Source of the DNA: Marinibacterium anthonyi
GTDB taxonomy: Bacteria; Pseudomonadota; Alphaproteobacteria; Rhodobacterales; Rhodobacteraceae
Reading direction: 5' to 3'
NCBI GenBank assembly: GCA_003217735.2
Contig: CP031585.1
Location: 1,847,501-1,911,500, forward strand
DNA length: 64,000 bases
The position numbers and the translations under genes were made by a program. The notes beneath the pieces were generated by a model that ran no database searches, had not been told where the DNA came from, and saw nothing but the letters and a program-made list of their open reading frames with translations. Below are positions 17,589 to 27,394 of the stretch, in pieces. Each line of letters begins with the position of its first letter. Within the stretch, counting starts at the first letter, position 1.

Positions 17589-18602
17589 ATGAAAATCGCA
17601 ATCGTAGGCGCGGGCAATATCGGCACCGCCATGGCCGCGCTTTTCGCGTCCTCGGGCGAAGCCGTGACCCTGGTGGCGCGTGGCCACCGGCTTGAGGTGG
17701 CGGCGCAATCGGGGGTCTGCCTGGAAGATCGGGGCACGTTGCACGCGGGGCCGGTGACCGCCGTGGCCGCGTTGGACACGGTACAGGACGCGGTTTTCCT
17801 GTGCGTCAAGGCGCAGGACCTGGGGGCGGCCGTCGTGGCCAATGCCGGGGGCATCGGGCCACGGACGCTGGTGATCCCGATGATCAACGGGCTGCCCTTC
17901 TGGTTCTTCTACGACGCCGGTCGCGATGTGCCGCTGACCGACCCCGACGGGCGGCTGGCCTCGTGCCTGCGTCCCGAACAGGTGCTGGGCGCCGTGCTGC
18001 TGATGACGGTCGAGATGAACGCCGCCGGGCGCGCAATCTCGACCAACACGCCGACGCTGTCTTTGGCCCCGGTGGTCGAGGGCGCGGACATGTCGGCTGT
18101 CGCGAAGCTGATCGAGGTGCTGAACGGCGCCGGGGTCAGGACCGACCTGGCCGGTGATATCCGCCAGAACGTGCTGGTGAAGCTGCTGGCCAATATCGCG
18201 ACCAACCCGCTGTCGGCCCTGATCGGCTGCAACCTGGCCGAGATCGGGCGCAGCGACACGCTCCGCCGCCTGTCGTTTGCCCTGGCGGACGAGGTGCGCG
18301 GCTGGCTCGAAGGCGACCTGGGCCGCAAGGTGCCGGACAATGGCTGGCTGGGCGATTTGCTGCTGGATGCCGGGGATTTCCCGACCTCGATGCTGCAGGA
18401 CGCGCGCGCCGGCCGTCGGCTGGAACTTGACGCCATCGCCCGCGCGCCCATGGCGCTGGCGGGCGAGGGGGCGATGCCCCTGCTGGCGGCGCTGGTGGCC
18501 GCGCTGGACCGGGCGCCCCGGCTTCCACTCGACGGGCTGGCCGCGCAGGCGGCGCTGACCCAGCTGCTTTCCCATACCCATCCAGAAAGGATCCGCGCAT
18601 GA
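17589..18602 (+). CDS. Ketopantoate reductase (PanE/ApbA)-family oxidoreductase
   Basis: NAD(P)-dependent reductase of 337 residues. The N-terminal GAGNIGTAM motif binds NADP, and QNVLVKLLANIATNPLSALIG holds the family's catalytic Lys and Asn. True PanE makes pantoate for coenzyme A, but many relatives lie in catabolic operons and reduce other 2-oxo acids. Here it sits after the auxin TRAP genes and overlaps a class II aldolase by four bases. The pair may process a side-chain product of ring breakdown (inference); a housekeeping PanE role is less likely in this setting. Confidence 0.75.
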   Translation: MKIAIVGAGNIGTAMAALFASSGEAVTLVARGHRLEVAAQSGVCLEDRGTLHAGPVTAVAALDTVQDAVFLCVKAQDLGAAVVANAGGIGPRTLVIPMINGLPFWFFYDAGRDVPLTDPDGRLASCLRPEQVLGAVLLMTVEMNAAGRAISTNTPTLSLAPVVEGADMSAVAKLIEVLNGAGVRTDLAGDIRQNVLVKLLANIATNPLSALIGCNLAEIGRSDTLRRLSFALADEVRGWLEGDLGRKVPDNGWLGDLLLDAGDFPTSMLQDARAGRRLELDAIARAPMALAGEGAMPLLAALVAALDRAPRLPLDGLAAQAALTQLLSHTHPERIRA

Positions 18603-19363
18603 ACGACGCCACGCCGATCACGGGCCCCATGGCCGACATGACCGAAGCCGAGCTGCGCGTGCAGCTGGCCGATTTCTATCACCTCGTCAGCTACCTTGGC
18701 TGGACCGAGCTGATCTTCAACCACATCTCCGTCCGCCTGCCGGGCGAGGCGCACGCCTATCTGGTGAACCCGCTGGGCCTGCATTACGACGAGGTCACGC
18801 CCGAGAACCTGCTGGTGGTGGGCGTCGACGGCAAGCTGCTGCGGGAAAGCGAGTACAAGCCCAACCCGGCCGGGTTCGCGCTGCACGGGGTGATCCACCA
18901 GTTCCGCGAGGATGTGGGATGCGTGGCCCATACCCACACGACGCCGATCTCGGCCATCACCATGAAGGGCTTCGGGATCGATCACGACAGCTTTTACGGC
19001 GCGCAGCTGTACGGGCGGGTGGCCTATCATGAATTCGAAGGCATCACGATCTACGACGAGGAACGTGATCGCATGCTGAAATCGCTGGGGGAAAAGCACG
19101 TTCTGGTGCTGAAGAACCACGGCGTGGCCTGCATGGAGGCGGATATTCCGCTGACCTTCTTCCTGCTGTGGACGGTCCAGCGGGCGGCCGAGATCCAGTG
19201 CGCCGCCGCGGCCATTCCGGGGCCGAACACGATCCTGCCCGAGGAGGTGAAGGCGAAATGTGCCGCCGATGCCCAGCGGCTGAAGGAAAGCGCGTCCTTC
19301 GCGACGCTGCTGTTCGATGCGATGGTGCGCAAGATGAAACGGGACCGCCCCGAATTCGCGTGA
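18599..19363 (+). CDS. Class II aldolase/adducin family protein
   Basis: Zinc-dependent aldolase-fold protein of 254 residues. Metal ligands of the FucA type are visible as HTHTT (about residues 105-109) and in KNHGVACME. The family includes fuculose-1-phosphate aldolase, decarboxylases and many uncharacterised members; this one lacks clear sugar-phosphate features. It overlaps the PanE-like gene (ATGA) and is the last gene of the operon, followed by a perfect palindrome at 19370-19387. Confidence 0.8.
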   Translation: MNDATPITGPMADMTEAELRVQLADFYHLVSYLGWTELIFNHISVRLPGEAHAYLVNPLGLHYDEVTPENLLVVGVDGKLLRESEYKPNPAGFALHGVIHQFREDVGCVAHTHTTPISAITMKGFGIDHDSFYGAQLYGRVAYHEFEGITIYDEERDRMLKSLGEKHVLVLKNHGVACMEADIPLTFFLLWTVQRAAEIQCAAAAIPGPNTILPEEVKAKCAADAQRLKESASFATLLFDAMVRKMKRDRPEFA

Positions 19364-19369
19364 CGGGGG

Positions 19370-19387
19370 TGTCCCACGCGTGGGACA
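19370..19387. promoter_or_regulatory. Perfect 18-base palindrome TGTCCCACGCGTGGGACA
   Basis: A palindrome with no loop begins seven bases after the aldolase stop and lies about 190 bases before katA. With no spacer it is a better dimeric protein site than an RNA hairpin. I do not recognise the binding protein. Confidence 0.5.
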
Positions 19388-19448
19388 TCGCTTGCCCTCA
19401 TAAAAATCAATGGGTTCCAGAGGTGAATTAACCCTTTGTTAGGCCAAG

Positions 19449-19475
19449 GTAAGATGGGTCATTGACCCATCCTGC
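19449..19475. repeat. GTAGGATGGGT-type dispersed palindrome, copy 1
   Basis: Imperfect inverted repeat (arms GATGGGTCA and TGACCCATC) of a family found five times here, always between genes. This copy lies upstream of katA. Confidence 0.7.
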
Positions 19476-19575
19476 ACCCAAACGCCGGCAGGTCCCGGAA
19501 CGGATCCGCCTTCCATTCGTTGGACACCAAAGCCCCACGCGGGGTGATCCAACCCAGAGAAAGGAAGGCGCACCC

Positions 19576-21090
19576 ATGTCCAGGAAACCGACACTGACGT
19601 CCACGTCCGGCAAACCCTATCCGACGAACGAGACATCCAAGACCGCCGGCCCCCGCGGCCCGGTCCTGATGGAAGACCACTACCTGCTGGAAAAGCTGGC
19701 CCACCAGAACCGCGAACGCATCCCCGAACGGGTCGTCCACGCCAAGGGCTGGGGCCTGCAGGGCCATTTCACCGTCACCCATGACATCACGAAATACACC
19801 TGCGCCAAGGTCTTTTCGCAGATCGGCAAGCGAACCGAGGTCCTGTCGCGCTGGTCCACCGTGGCCGGCGAAAGCGGGGCGGCGGATGCGGAACGCGACG
19901 TGCGGGGCTTTTCGCTGAAGTTCTACACCGAGGACGGCAACTGGGACATGGTGGGCAACAACACCCCCATCTTCTTCATCCGCGACGCCTTCAAGTTCCC
20001 CGATTTCATCCGCACGCAAAAGCGCCACCCCAAGACCAACATGCGATCGCCCGAATCCATGTTCGACTTCTGGGCCGGTCAGCCGGAAAGCGTGCACCAG
20101 GTGACCATCCTGATGTCGGACCGCGGCATCCCGCGCAGCCCGGCGCACATGAACGGGTACGGCAGCCACACGTTTTCCATGTGGAACGCCGACGGCGAAC
20201 GCCATTGGGTCAAGTTCCACTTCAAGACCCAGCAGGGCCACGACTGGTTGTCGGATGCCAAGGCGGCCGAGATCATCGGGCAGACGCGCGAAAGCTACCA
20301 GGAAGAGCTGTGGAACATGATCGAGGAGGGGCGGTTTCCGAAATGGACGCTGTTCATCCAGGTCATGACCGAGGAACAGGCGCTGGAGACCGAGTTCAAT
20401 CCGTTCGACCTGACAAAGGTCTGGCCGCATGCCGATTACCCGCTGATCGAGGTGGGCGAGCTGGAGATGGATACCTTCCCGGAAAACTACTTTCAGCTGG
20501 TGGAGAACGCGGCCTTCAACCCCAACAACATCGTGCCCGGCATCGGCTTTTCGCCCGACAAGATGCTGCAGGCGCGGGTGTTTTCCTATGCGGACGCCCA
20601 CCGCTACCGGCTGGGCACGCATTACGAGATGCTGCCCGCCAACGCGCCCAAGAACGCGAGTGTGAACCATTACCACAAGGACGGCGCGATGCGGTTCTTC
20701 AGCAACGATTTCGGCAATCCCAACGCCTATTACGAGCCGAACCAGTATGACGGGCCGGTGGCGGATGACAGCGTGGCGGAACCGCCGCTGAAGATCGACC
20801 CCGAGGCCGTGGCGGCGCGGTTCAAGCAGGAAGAGAGCGACATCGACTACGTCCAGCCCCGCGCGCTGTATGCCGAGGTGATGGATGACGCCGAACGCGA
20901 CCGGCTGCACAAGAACATGGCCGGCGGGCTGGCGCCGGTGTCGGAGCCGGTAAAGGAGCGCTGGTTGGCCGTACTGAAGAAGGTGCACCCGGATTACGAG
21001 GCCGGTGTGCGCCGCGCGCTGGAGACCGGCGATCACGGCGATCCGTCGCTGCCGGTGACGGACGATACGCCGCTGAAGGTCGCCGAATAG
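19576..21090 (+). CDS. katA: Monofunctional haem catalase
   Basis: Clade 3 type small-subunit catalase of 504 residues that dismutates hydrogen peroxide. The distal His is in RVVHAKG, the distal Asn in [12 protein letters not shown], and the proximal haem-ligand Tyr in [20 protein letters not shown] lies eight bases before the start. It is the second catalase in the window besides katG. Its nearest neighbours are the end of the auxin operon and an unrelated membrane protein, so it is probably a single-gene unit with copies of the dispersed palindrome on both sides. Confidence 0.95.
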   Translation: MSRKPTLTSTSGKPYPTNETSKTAGPRGPVLMEDHYLLEKLAHQNRERIPERVVHAKGWGLQGHFTVTHDITKYTCAKVFSQIGKRTEVLSRWSTVAGESGAADAERDVRGFSLKFYTEDGNWDMVGNNTPIFFIRDAFKFPDFIRTQKRHPKTNMRSPESMFDFWAGQPESVHQVTILMSDRGIPRSPAHMNGYGSHTFSMWNADGERHWVKFHFKTQQGHDWLSDAKAAEIIGQTRESYQEELWNMIEEGRFPKWTLFIQVMTEEQALETEFNPFDLTKVWPHADYPLIEVGELEMDTFPENYFQLVENAAFNPNNIVPGIGFSPDKMLQARVFSYADAHRYRLGTHYEMLPANAPKNASVNHYHKDGAMRFFSNDFGNPNAYYEPNQYDGPVADDSVAEPPLKIDPEAVAARFKQEESDIDYVQPRALYAEVMDDAERDRLHKNMAGGLAPVSEPVKERWLAVLKKVHPDYEAGVRRALETGDHGDPSLPVTDDTPLKVAE

Positions 21091-21111
21091 GGGCGGCGGC
21101 AGGCGGCAGGC

Positions 21112-21140
21112 GTAGGATGGGTGATGATCACCCATCTTAC
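21112..21140. repeat. GTAGGATGGGT-type dispersed palindrome, copy 2
   Basis: GTAGGATGGGTGAT and ATCACCCATCTTAC pair around a one-base centre. It lies between the convergent ends of katA and the 516-residue membrane protein gene and could act as a bidirectional terminator. Confidence 0.75.
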
Positions 21141-21156
21141 AGAACCTTTCGGATCC

Positions 21157-22707
21157 TCAGGTCGGGGTCTTCTGGCGGTCAAAGACTTCGGACACGGCCA
21201 GGATCAGCCGTTCGAGGATGCCAAAGAAGATGTCTATGCCGTAGCCGAACAGGAAGGCCATGGTGAACAACCCGACCGAGATGTTCGCCACGTCGAAGAA
21301 TTCCGTCGATTGCGGCGACCAGAACCAGCCGATGATCACGCCCACGAAGGCGCCCAGAAGCACCCGGATCAGGGTGCGGAAGGGCGCCGGGCTGGGAATC
21401 GCCGGGTTGACCATGATCCTGAGCGTCAGCATCACCGCGCCCATCGCGCCGTAAAGGCCCGGCAGGATCCAGGAATTGCGCACGTCCAGCCGGTCGCGGA
21501 TGTCGCGCAGGGTTTCCAGGTAGTAGTTGCGGATGAAATCGAAATTCGTGTTTTCGCCGGCCGACACGTTGTAGAGACAGCCGTAGGTTTCCATGTTGAT
21601 GCGCCGGGCGGCCACGGCGACCATGGCCGAGCGCACCGACTGGCCGATCCGGGTCTCAAGCTCGTTGACGCGGCTTTCCATGCTGGCCTTCAACGCCGTG
21701 ATCGTGCCGGAAGCATCCGCGCCTGACCCGGTGACGGCCCTGGCCGCTTCCTGTTCCGCCACCAGTTCCGCGTAATCCTTGAGCCTGGGTTCCAGCACGT
21801 CGAGGCAATTGGTGTCCGACGTGTAGGGTTGCGCCACGCCGCTGCGCCCGGACGGGACCTGACCGGAGAAGGCCTGGGCCAGCGTGTCGGACTGACCGGC
21901 ATCCGCCGTGTCGCCGGATAGGCCCGTGTTGCCGTCCGTGGTTCCGGTTGCGCCGCCTGTCGCGCCCGTGTCGGTCGGGGCCTTGGCCACGATGACCGGG
22001 GGCGCGCCGCCGTAGCTGCCGACCGGGGTCAACGGGTGGGCGCGCTGGATCAATGCCGCCACGCCCGGTGTGGGCGCCAGGAACGAGGGGTTGTTGTTGA
22101 CCAGCCGGCGCTGCCGTCCGGCGAGTTCCTGGAACTTCTGGTGGTAGCCATAGACGATGCGGAAATCCTCGGCCGCGGTTTCGGGGGTCAGGGACTTGGT
22201 CTTTTCCAGCTCGGCCTCGGTCATGGTGGGCACCACGTCCCAGCGGTTGAGGATGTCGTTCAGCCGTTCGGAGGCCAGGCGGTTCACCTCGGTCTGGACG
22301 TCGCCCAGGAAGATCGAGGCGCGGTTGGACCACAGGGTGAAGGTGGCGCAGAGCACGATCAGGTAGAGCGCGAAGCCGGTGAAGGCCACGCGGAAGGCGC
22401 CGCGCCAGAAGCGTTGGCGGCGGTGCAGGCGCATCTTGCGGTTGGAGGTGGTGTAGGGGAAGAAATTGCGCAGCTCATTCAGGGTCACCGGCTTGATGAC
22501 GCCCACCATCCGGGTGATTTCGCTGCGCAGTTTCCGGGTTTCGTCGGAATTGTAATCGGGCCGGTCGTCGGAGAGGAACGGCTTGATCGCCTCTTCGAGG
22601 TTGGAGTTGGGCAGGACGCGGGTCTGGGCGTTGTAGTCGATCAGAAGCTCGGCGTTGTCGATCAGCGCGGTGAGCCTGTCGGCCTTGTCATCCTTGTCGA
22701 CGGACAT
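21157..22707 (-). CDS. Uncharacterised membrane protein
   Basis: Protein of 516 residues that I do not recognise. One hydrophobic segment lies at about 104-126 after a basic stretch (RKMRLHRRQRFWRG). Next comes a long soluble domain containing a Gly/Thr/Asp-rich linker at about 237-275, then a predicted helical segment. Three hydrophobic segments follow near the C-terminus (WILPGLYGAMGAVMLTL, IRVLLGAFVGVIIGWFW and GLFTMAFLFGYGIDIFF). It follows a small secreted-protein gene after 15 bases in the same direction, so the two probably form an operon. Confidence 0.7.
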   Translation of the reverse strand: MSVDKDDKADRLTALIDNAELLIDYNAQTRVLPNSNLEEAIKPFLSDDRPDYNSDETRKLRSEITRMVGVIKPVTLNELRNFFPYTTSNRKMRLHRRQRFWRGAFRVAFTGFALYLIVLCATFTLWSNRASIFLGDVQTEVNRLASERLNDILNRWDVVPTMTEAELEKTKSLTPETAAEDFRIVYGYHQKFQELAGRQRRLVNNNPSFLAPTPGVAALIQRAHPLTPVGSYGGAPPVIVAKAPTDTGATGGATGTTDGNTGLSGDTADAGQSDTLAQAFSGQVPSGRSGVAQPYTSDTNCLDVLEPRLKDYAELVAEQEAARAVTGSGADASGTITALKASMESRVNELETRIGQSVRSAMVAVAARRINMETYGCLYNVSAGENTNFDFIRNYYLETLRDIRDRLDVRNSWILPGLYGAMGAVMLTLRIMVNPAIPSPAPFRTLIRVLLGAFVGVIIGWFWSPQSTEFFDVANISVGLFTMAFLFGYGIDIFFGILERLILAVSEVFDRQKTPT

Positions 22708-22722
22708 GGGCGGCGCCTCCGG

Positions 22723-22932
22723 TCAGTTGAGATAGCCGGACACGGGCGTGCCGCTGGAATCGTAGCAGTAACAGCTGTGTCCCGGGGGGCCGGGCGGGTC
22801 GATCCAGCACCAGAAATTCGGGGTGAAGCAGATCGAGCCGGGCGTATGCGGAGGGACCTGGGCCAGCGCGGCAGAGGGCGCGAACCCGATTGTCAGCGAA
22901 AGGGCGGCAATGAGACTGGAAATTCGAAACAT
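22723..22932 (-). CDS. Small secreted cysteine-containing protein
   Basis: Protein of 69 residues starting MFRISSLIAALSLTIGF. A clear signal peptide ends near SAALAQ. The mature part is about 35 residues, rich in Pro, Gly and aromatic residues, with four Cys (SICFTPNFWCWIDPP and SCYCYDSSG), so two disulfides are possible. Start 22932 is preferred over an upstream ATG because GGAG lies about ten bases before it and the signal peptide then begins normally. Function unknown. Confidence 0.55.
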   Translation of the reverse strand: MFRISSLIAALSLTIGFAPSAALAQVPPHTPGSICFTPNFWCWIDPPGPPGHSCYCYDSSGTPVSGYLN

Positions 22933-23254
22933 CACAAGGTCTCCAAAAGGGAGAAATAACAAAACAATAGGAAAATTATGCTCTACTTCCGGGGTTGTGT
23001 AAATGAAATTTCTTGGAACCGTGAATTGGGGTGACTAATGGCGGGGGCGTTCGGACTGCCGGTCGGTCGGCGGCCTGGCGGTGCCGCAGGAGCCTGCGGC
23101 CCTTGGGCAAACGGGGTCCGGGTAGGGGTTTGCGCGCCTGCGGGCCCGTGGGGTGCCGGCGAATTAGCCGTTGCGGGGGGGCGGGCGATGTTGTCTAGTC
23201 CCGCCGGACAAGGGGCCCTGGCCTGGGCCGAAAAACCACTGCGATCCCAAGCAT
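22933..23254. other. 322-base gap before the sulfotransferase gene
   Basis: AT-rich near 22950-23030, where promoters of the leftward pair probably lie, then strongly G-rich. A perfect seven-base-stem hairpin (GCCGCAG and CTGCGGC) lies at 23083-23100. No gene is supported. Confidence 0.45.
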
Positions 23255-24208
23255 ATGACAGATACCCAGTTTCCCGATAAAGCCCGCATGTTCTATTGCA
23301 TCGGGGCGCAGAAGGCGGGGACGAGCTGGCTTTACCAGGCGTTGGGGCAAAGCCGCGATTGCCATTTGCCCTATCTGAAGGAATTGCATTACTTCGACGC
23401 GCTCTACACTCCCGGCAACCGGCGCGCCCAGGACGAGATGCTGATGGCGCTGGACGGGGTGCTGGACGACCTCATCGCCCAGCCCCAGGGCAGTCCGGCC
23501 GATCCGCGCAAGCTGATCAAGGCCAAGTACCTGGCCGATTACCTGAAGATGCACACCGGGCCGCGGGGCAGCCACGACCGCTATATCCGGTTCCTGACCC
23601 AGGGCTGGGCCGGGCAGGCGCTGATCTGCGACATCACGCCGGCCTATTCGATCCTGGATCGAAAGGCCTTTGCGGACATGGCCGGGATCGGGCGGGCGCA
23701 GTTCCTGTTCATCCTGCGCGATCCGGTCGAACGGATGTGGTCGGCCATCCGCATGGCGATGTCCGACCGGTCGGGCGCGCGGGGGCTGGACAAGGACCAG
23801 TTCGCGGGGCTGTGCGCCGATCGGGTGCGCCGGATGCAGGCCACGGGCGCGTTGGGCGACAAGCCTGCGCCGCGGGCCGATTACCTGCGCACGCTGGCAG
23901 AGCTGGACCATGCGGTCGATGAAGACCGGGTTCACGTGGCGTTCTTCGAGACGCTGGTGGGCAGTGGCGGGCTTGCGGATCTGTGCGCCAGGCTGGGCAT
24001 CGCGCCGCCCATCGGGAACGGCGGTGACGCGGTCGGCGTCGGGCGGCAGGCCGAGATCCCCGAAGAGACCGAGCAGCTGCTGTTCGACGGGCTGAAGCCG
24101 CAATACGACGGCATCATGGAGAGGTTCGGCGATGCCGTGCCCGACCAGTGGCGGACCCGGTACGACAGGATGACCAGCCAGCAGACGGGCCAGCAGACGG
24201 GCCAATAG
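23255..24208 (+). CDS. Sulfotransferase-domain protein
   Basis: PAPS-dependent sulfotransferase-fold protein of 317 residues. The 5'-phosphosulfate loop is [13 protein letters not shown] near residue 20, and the 3'-phosphate site is [16 protein letters not shown] near 155. The acceptor could be a glycan, lipid or small molecule; nothing nearby decides this. The C-terminus ends in [11 protein letters not shown], encoded by a 12-base tandem repeat that also supplies the stop codon. No strong ribosome site precedes ATG 23255; ATG 23288 is an alternative start. Confidence 0.83.
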   Translation: MTDTQFPDKARMFYCIGAQKAGTSWLYQALGQSRDCHLPYLKELHYFDALYTPGNRRAQDEMLMALDGVLDDLIAQPQGSPADPRKLIKAKYLADYLKMHTGPRGSHDRYIRFLTQGWAGQALICDITPAYSILDRKAFADMAGIGRAQFLFILRDPVERMWSAIRMAMSDRSGARGLDKDQFAGLCADRVRRMQATGALGDKPAPRADYLRTLAELDHAVDEDRVHVAFFETLVGSGGLADLCARLGIAPPIGNGGDAVGVGRQAEIPEETEQLLFDGLKPQYDGIMERFGDAVPDQWRTRYDRMTSQQTGQQTGQ

Positions 24209-24225
24209 ACGGGCCAATAGACCGC
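24178..24225. repeat. Four-unit 12-base tandem repeat across the sulfotransferase stop
   Basis: Units of CCAGCAGACGGG, the same again, CCAATAGACGGG, and a last copy with changes at its end. The TAG stop of the sulfotransferase is in the third unit. A change of one unit would alter the C-terminus without breaking the frame. Confidence 0.8.
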
Positions 24226-24228
24226 CCG

Positions 24229-24717
24229 CTAACCCAGCTTGTTGAAGACCTTTTCCAGCAGCAGGTTCAGCACCATCTGTTCCTCGCGCGACAGGTCCTC
24301 GAACGCGCGGGTAAAGACTTCGTCGGCGATGGCGCGGGCCTTGCGGCGCATGACGTGTCCGGCTTCGGTCAGGCGGACTTCGGTCATGCGGCCGTCGCGG
24401 GTGCTGGGTGCCGTGGTGACCAGTTCCTGCGTGCTCATGCGCTGGATGATCTTGGTCGCGGTGTTGGGCTTGATGATGCAGAAGGTCGAGATTTCGGTGA
24501 TCGACAGCGCCTGGTCCTCGTAAAGCGACATCAGAACCCGCCAATAGGCGATGTCCATGCCGATTTCCTTCAGCCGGCGTTCCATCACCTGCATGTAGCG
24601 CGACGATGTCTGGGTGATCCAGTAGAACGGCCAGTCGGCCTTGTGAAAGCCGGCTTCGTGCGGGGGTTTGGGACTGGGGTTGGGACTGGGTTTGGGACTG
24701 GGGCTGTTATCGGTCAT
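24229..24717 (-). CDS. MarR-family regulator (candidate IacR)
   Basis: Winged-helix MarR regulator of 162 residues. The core runs from about 30 to 160, with the recognition region [22 protein letters not shown] and the wing [19 protein letters not shown]. The N-terminus carries a low-complexity [13 protein letters not shown] tail encoded by a 12-base repeat. IacR, the known regulator of auxin clusters, is of this family, and this is the only MarR gene in the window, but it lies 5 kb beyond the operon end. Regulation of iac is therefore a guess; regulation of a neighbour is equally possible. Confidence 0.8.
   Translation of the reverse strand: MTDNSPSPKPSPNPSPKPPHEAGFHKADWPFYWITQTSSRYMQVMERRLKEIGMDIAYWRVLMSLYEDQALSITEISTFCIIKPNTATKIIQRMSTQELVTTAPSTRDGRMTEVRLTEAGHVMRRKARAIADEVFTRAFEDLSREEQMVLNLLLEKVFNKLG
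24668..24703. repeat. Three-unit 12-base tandem repeat in the MarR gene
   Basis: TTGGGACTGGGG, TTGGGACTGGGT and TTGGGACTGGGG follow each other and encode Ser-Pro-Lys/Asn-Pro repeats at the MarR N-terminus. The unit length is a multiple of three, so copy changes keep the frame. Confidence 0.8.
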
Positions 24718-24927
24718 CGTCGGCGGTCTCATGGGCGCGCCCGGGCGCGATCTGCACCGTGTAGCGCAGGCGGCGGGCATGGGCAAAGCGAACTTGGCGA
24801 TGACGGCAGGTCGGGCGCGACCGAGGCGCGGCGGATCGGCCGGTTCGTGCGGGTGGTGCGATTGCCATCTTGGCGGGGGGCCGGTGCGGGGGTATTGAGA
24901 GTGCCCGATCTCATGCAGGAGCCGATC

Positions 24928-27300
24928 TTGGACAAGACCGCACAAGCCGCCCCAATCGCTGCCCGTATCGCCCGGACCATCGCGACCGAGATCGGGGCGA
25001 ACCCGACGCAGGTCCAGTCCGCCGCCGACCTGCTGGACGGGGGCGCCACGGTGCCCTTTGTCGCGCGCTACCGCAAGGAAGCGACCGGCGGGCTGGACGA
25101 CACGCAGCTGCGCACGCTGGCCGACCGGCTGGTCTATCTGCGCGACATGGAGGCGCGGCGGGGCACGATCCTTGAGTCGATCAGGTCGCAGGGCAAGCTG
25201 ACGGATGACCTGGCCCGCGCGATTGCCGGGGCCGACACCAAGGCGACGCTGGAAGACATCTATCTGCCCTACAAGCCCAAGCGGCGCACCAAGGCGATGA
25301 TCGCGCGGGAAAACGGGCTGGAACCCCTGCTGCGCGCCATTGCGGCCGACCGCCGCGCCGATCCGGCCAAGCTGGCCGAAGCCTACCTGGGCGAGGCGGT
25401 GCCCGGCGTGAAGGAGGCGCTGAACGGCGCGCGCGATATCCTGGCCGAGGAATTGTGCGAGGATGCCGGCCTGCTGGGGCGGCTGCGGGAGTTCATGCAG
25501 AAGGAAGCGGTGATCACCGCGCGCGTGGTGGCCGGCAAGGAAGAGGCGGGCGCGAAGTTTTCCGATTACTTCGATCATTCCGAACGCTGGGCCGATATCG
25601 CGTCGCACCGGGCGCTGGCGATCCTGCGGGCGGCCAAGGACGAGGTTGTCGTCGTGGATATCGCACCCGAGCCGGAAGAGGGCGCCAAGCGGGCCGAGGC
25701 GATGGTGGCCGCGCAGGTCGGGGTTGCCGGCGACGGGCCGGGCGATGCCTGGCTGCGCGACGCGGCGGGCTGGACCTGGCGGATCAAGCTGTCGACGTCG
25801 ATGTATATCGACCTGCTGGGCGATCTGCGGGCGCGGGCGCACGAAGAGGCGATCAACGTCTTTGCGCGGAACCTGAAGGATCTGCTGCTGGCCGCCCCCG
25901 CGGGGTCGCGGGCGACGCTGGGGCTGGACCCGGGGATCCGGACCGGGGTGAAGGCGGCGGTGGTGGACGCCACCGGCAAGGTGCTGGAGACCGCGACGCT
26001 GTACCCGTTCCCGCCCAAGCGCGACCTGCGCGGCGCGGAAGAGGCGATCATCCGCATGGTGCGCAGGCACGGCGTGGAACTGATCGCCATCGGCAACGGC
26101 ACCGCCAGCCGCGAAACCGAACGGCTGGTGGCCGATACGCTGAAGCTGCTGCCCGACGGCGCGGCCAAGCCCACCAAGGTGGTGGTGTCCGAAGCGGGCG
26201 CGTCGGTCTATTCGGCGTCGGAACTGGCGGCAAGGGAATTCCCGGACCTGGACGTGTCCCTGCGCGGCGCGGTGTCGATTGCGCGGCGGCTGCAGGATCC
26301 GCTGGCCGAGCTGGTGAAGATCGAACCGCAATCCATCGGCGTCGGCCAGTACCAGCACGACGTGGACCAGCGGCGGCTGGCGAAGGCGCTGGAAGGCGTG
26401 GTCGAGGATGCCGTGAACGCGGTGGGCGTCGATCTGAACATGGCCTCGGCGCCGTTGCTGGCGCATGTGGCGGGGCTGAGCCAGACCCTGGCGGCGTCCA
26501 TCGTGGCCTATCGCGATGAACACGGGGCCTTTCCGTCGCGCAAGGCGCTGATGAAGGTCACCGGGCTGGGTCCGAAGGCCTTTGAACAATGCGCAGGGTT
26601 CCTCAGGATCCGGGAAGGGGACGAGCCGCTGGATGCGTCGTCGGTTCACCCCGAAGCTTATGGCGTGGCGCGCCGGATCGTGAAGGCCTGCGGGCGCGAT
26701 TTGCGCCAGATCATGGGCGACCAGGCGGCGCTGCAGGGGCTGAGGGCGGAGGATTTCGTCGACGACAGCTTCGGTCTGCCCACCGTGCGCGACATCCTGA
26801 GCGAGCTGGAAAAGCCCGGGCGCGACCCGCGGCCCAGCTTCAAGACGGCCAGCTTTACCGACGGGGTCGAAGCGATCACCGACCTGCGCCCCGGCATGAC
26901 GTTGGAAGGGACCGTGACCAACGTGGCGGCCTTTGGCGCCTTCGTGGATATCGGGGTGCACCAGGACGGGCTGGTGCATATCAGCCAGCTGGCGGACCGG
27001 TTCGTGAAGGACCCGCACGAGGTGGTGAAGGCCGGCGACGTGGTCAAGGTGCGGGTGACCGAGGTGGACGTGCCTCGCAAGCGGATCGCGCTGTCGATGC
27101 GCAAGGACGGCGGCGCGCAGGACAAAGCGGCGGACCGGGGTCGGCCCAGGAATGATGGGCCGCGCGGACCGCGTGGGCCAAAGGGAGGGCCCAAGGGCGG
27201 ATCCGCCGGGCCCAAGGGGGCGCGCCCCGACAACGGCAATGGGGGCGGCAACGGCGCATTGGGCGCGGCGCTGTCCGAGGCATTCAACCGCAAGCGATGA
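24928..27300 (+). CDS. tex: Tex-family S1 RNA-binding transcription accessory protein
   Basis: Cytoplasmic Tex protein of about 790 residues. Domains in order are the N-terminal Tex domain ([18 protein letters not shown]), a YqgF/RNase H-like domain ([17 protein letters not shown]), helix-hairpin-helix motifs ([17 protein letters not shown]) and an S1 RNA-binding domain ([20 protein letters not shown]). A Gly/Pro/Arg-rich tail ends it. The frame is open far upstream. TTG 24928 has AGGAG six bases before it and gives the usual family N-terminus; ATG 24913, five codons earlier, is the alternative. Confidence 0.92.
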   Translation: MDKTAQAAPIAARIARTIATEIGANPTQVQSAADLLDGGATVPFVARYRKEATGGLDDTQLRTLADRLVYLRDMEARRGTILESIRSQGKLTDDLARAIAGADTKATLEDIYLPYKPKRRTKAMIARENGLEPLLRAIAADRRADPAKLAEAYLGEAVPGVKEALNGARDILAEELCEDAGLLGRLREFMQKEAVITARVVAGKEEAGAKFSDYFDHSERWADIASHRALAILRAAKDEVVVVDIAPEPEEGAKRAEAMVAAQVGVAGDGPGDAWLRDAAGWTWRIKLSTSMYIDLLGDLRARAHEEAINVFARNLKDLLLAAPAGSRATLGLDPGIRTGVKAAVVDATGKVLETATLYPFPPKRDLRGAEEAIIRMVRRHGVELIAIGNGTASRETERLVADTLKLLPDGAAKPTKVVVSEAGASVYSASELAAREFPDLDVSLRGAVSIARRLQDPLAELVKIEPQSIGVGQYQHDVDQRRLAKALEGVVEDAVNAVGVDLNMASAPLLAHVAGLSQTLAASIVAYRDEHGAFPSRKALMKVTGLGPKAFEQCAGFLRIREGDEPLDASSVHPEAYGVARRIVKACGRDLRQIMGDQAALQGLRAEDFVDDSFGLPTVRDILSELEKPGRDPRPSFKTASFTDGVEAITDLRPGMTLEGTVTNVAAFGAFVDIGVHQDGLVHISQLADRFVKDPHEVVKAGDVVKVRVTEVDVPRKRIALSMRKDGGAQDKAADRGRPRNDGPRGPRGPKGGPKGGSAGPKGARPDNGNGGGNGALGAALSEAFNRKR

Positions 27301-27309
27301 GACGGGAGA

Positions 27310-27330
27310 GGGGCGCCAAGGGCGCGCCCC
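27310..27330 (+). terminator. Hairpin after tex
   Basis: GGGGCGC and GCGCCCC form a seven-base stem with a seven-base loop, ten bases after the tex stop. The T-rich tail is weak (TTGACCTTT), so termination is plausible but not certain. Confidence 0.4.
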
Positions 27331-27394
27331 TTGACCTTTGGGGCCAACCTTGTGTCCATGGGCGCCGAACCCGCCCATGGAGACGTTCCCCAGA

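Noticed and set aside
17589-18602. Naming the reductase panE
   Set aside because: The family match is real, but the operon position in a catabolic and transport unit argues against a firm biosynthetic name.
24178-24225. CRISPR-like repeat array
   Set aside because: Units are 12 bases and adjacent with no spacers; it is a simple tandem repeat.
24148-24927. Upstream extension of tex
   Set aside because: The frame is open but the added residues are antisense to the MarR gene and unlike any Tex N-terminus; starts at 24928 or 24913 fit the family.
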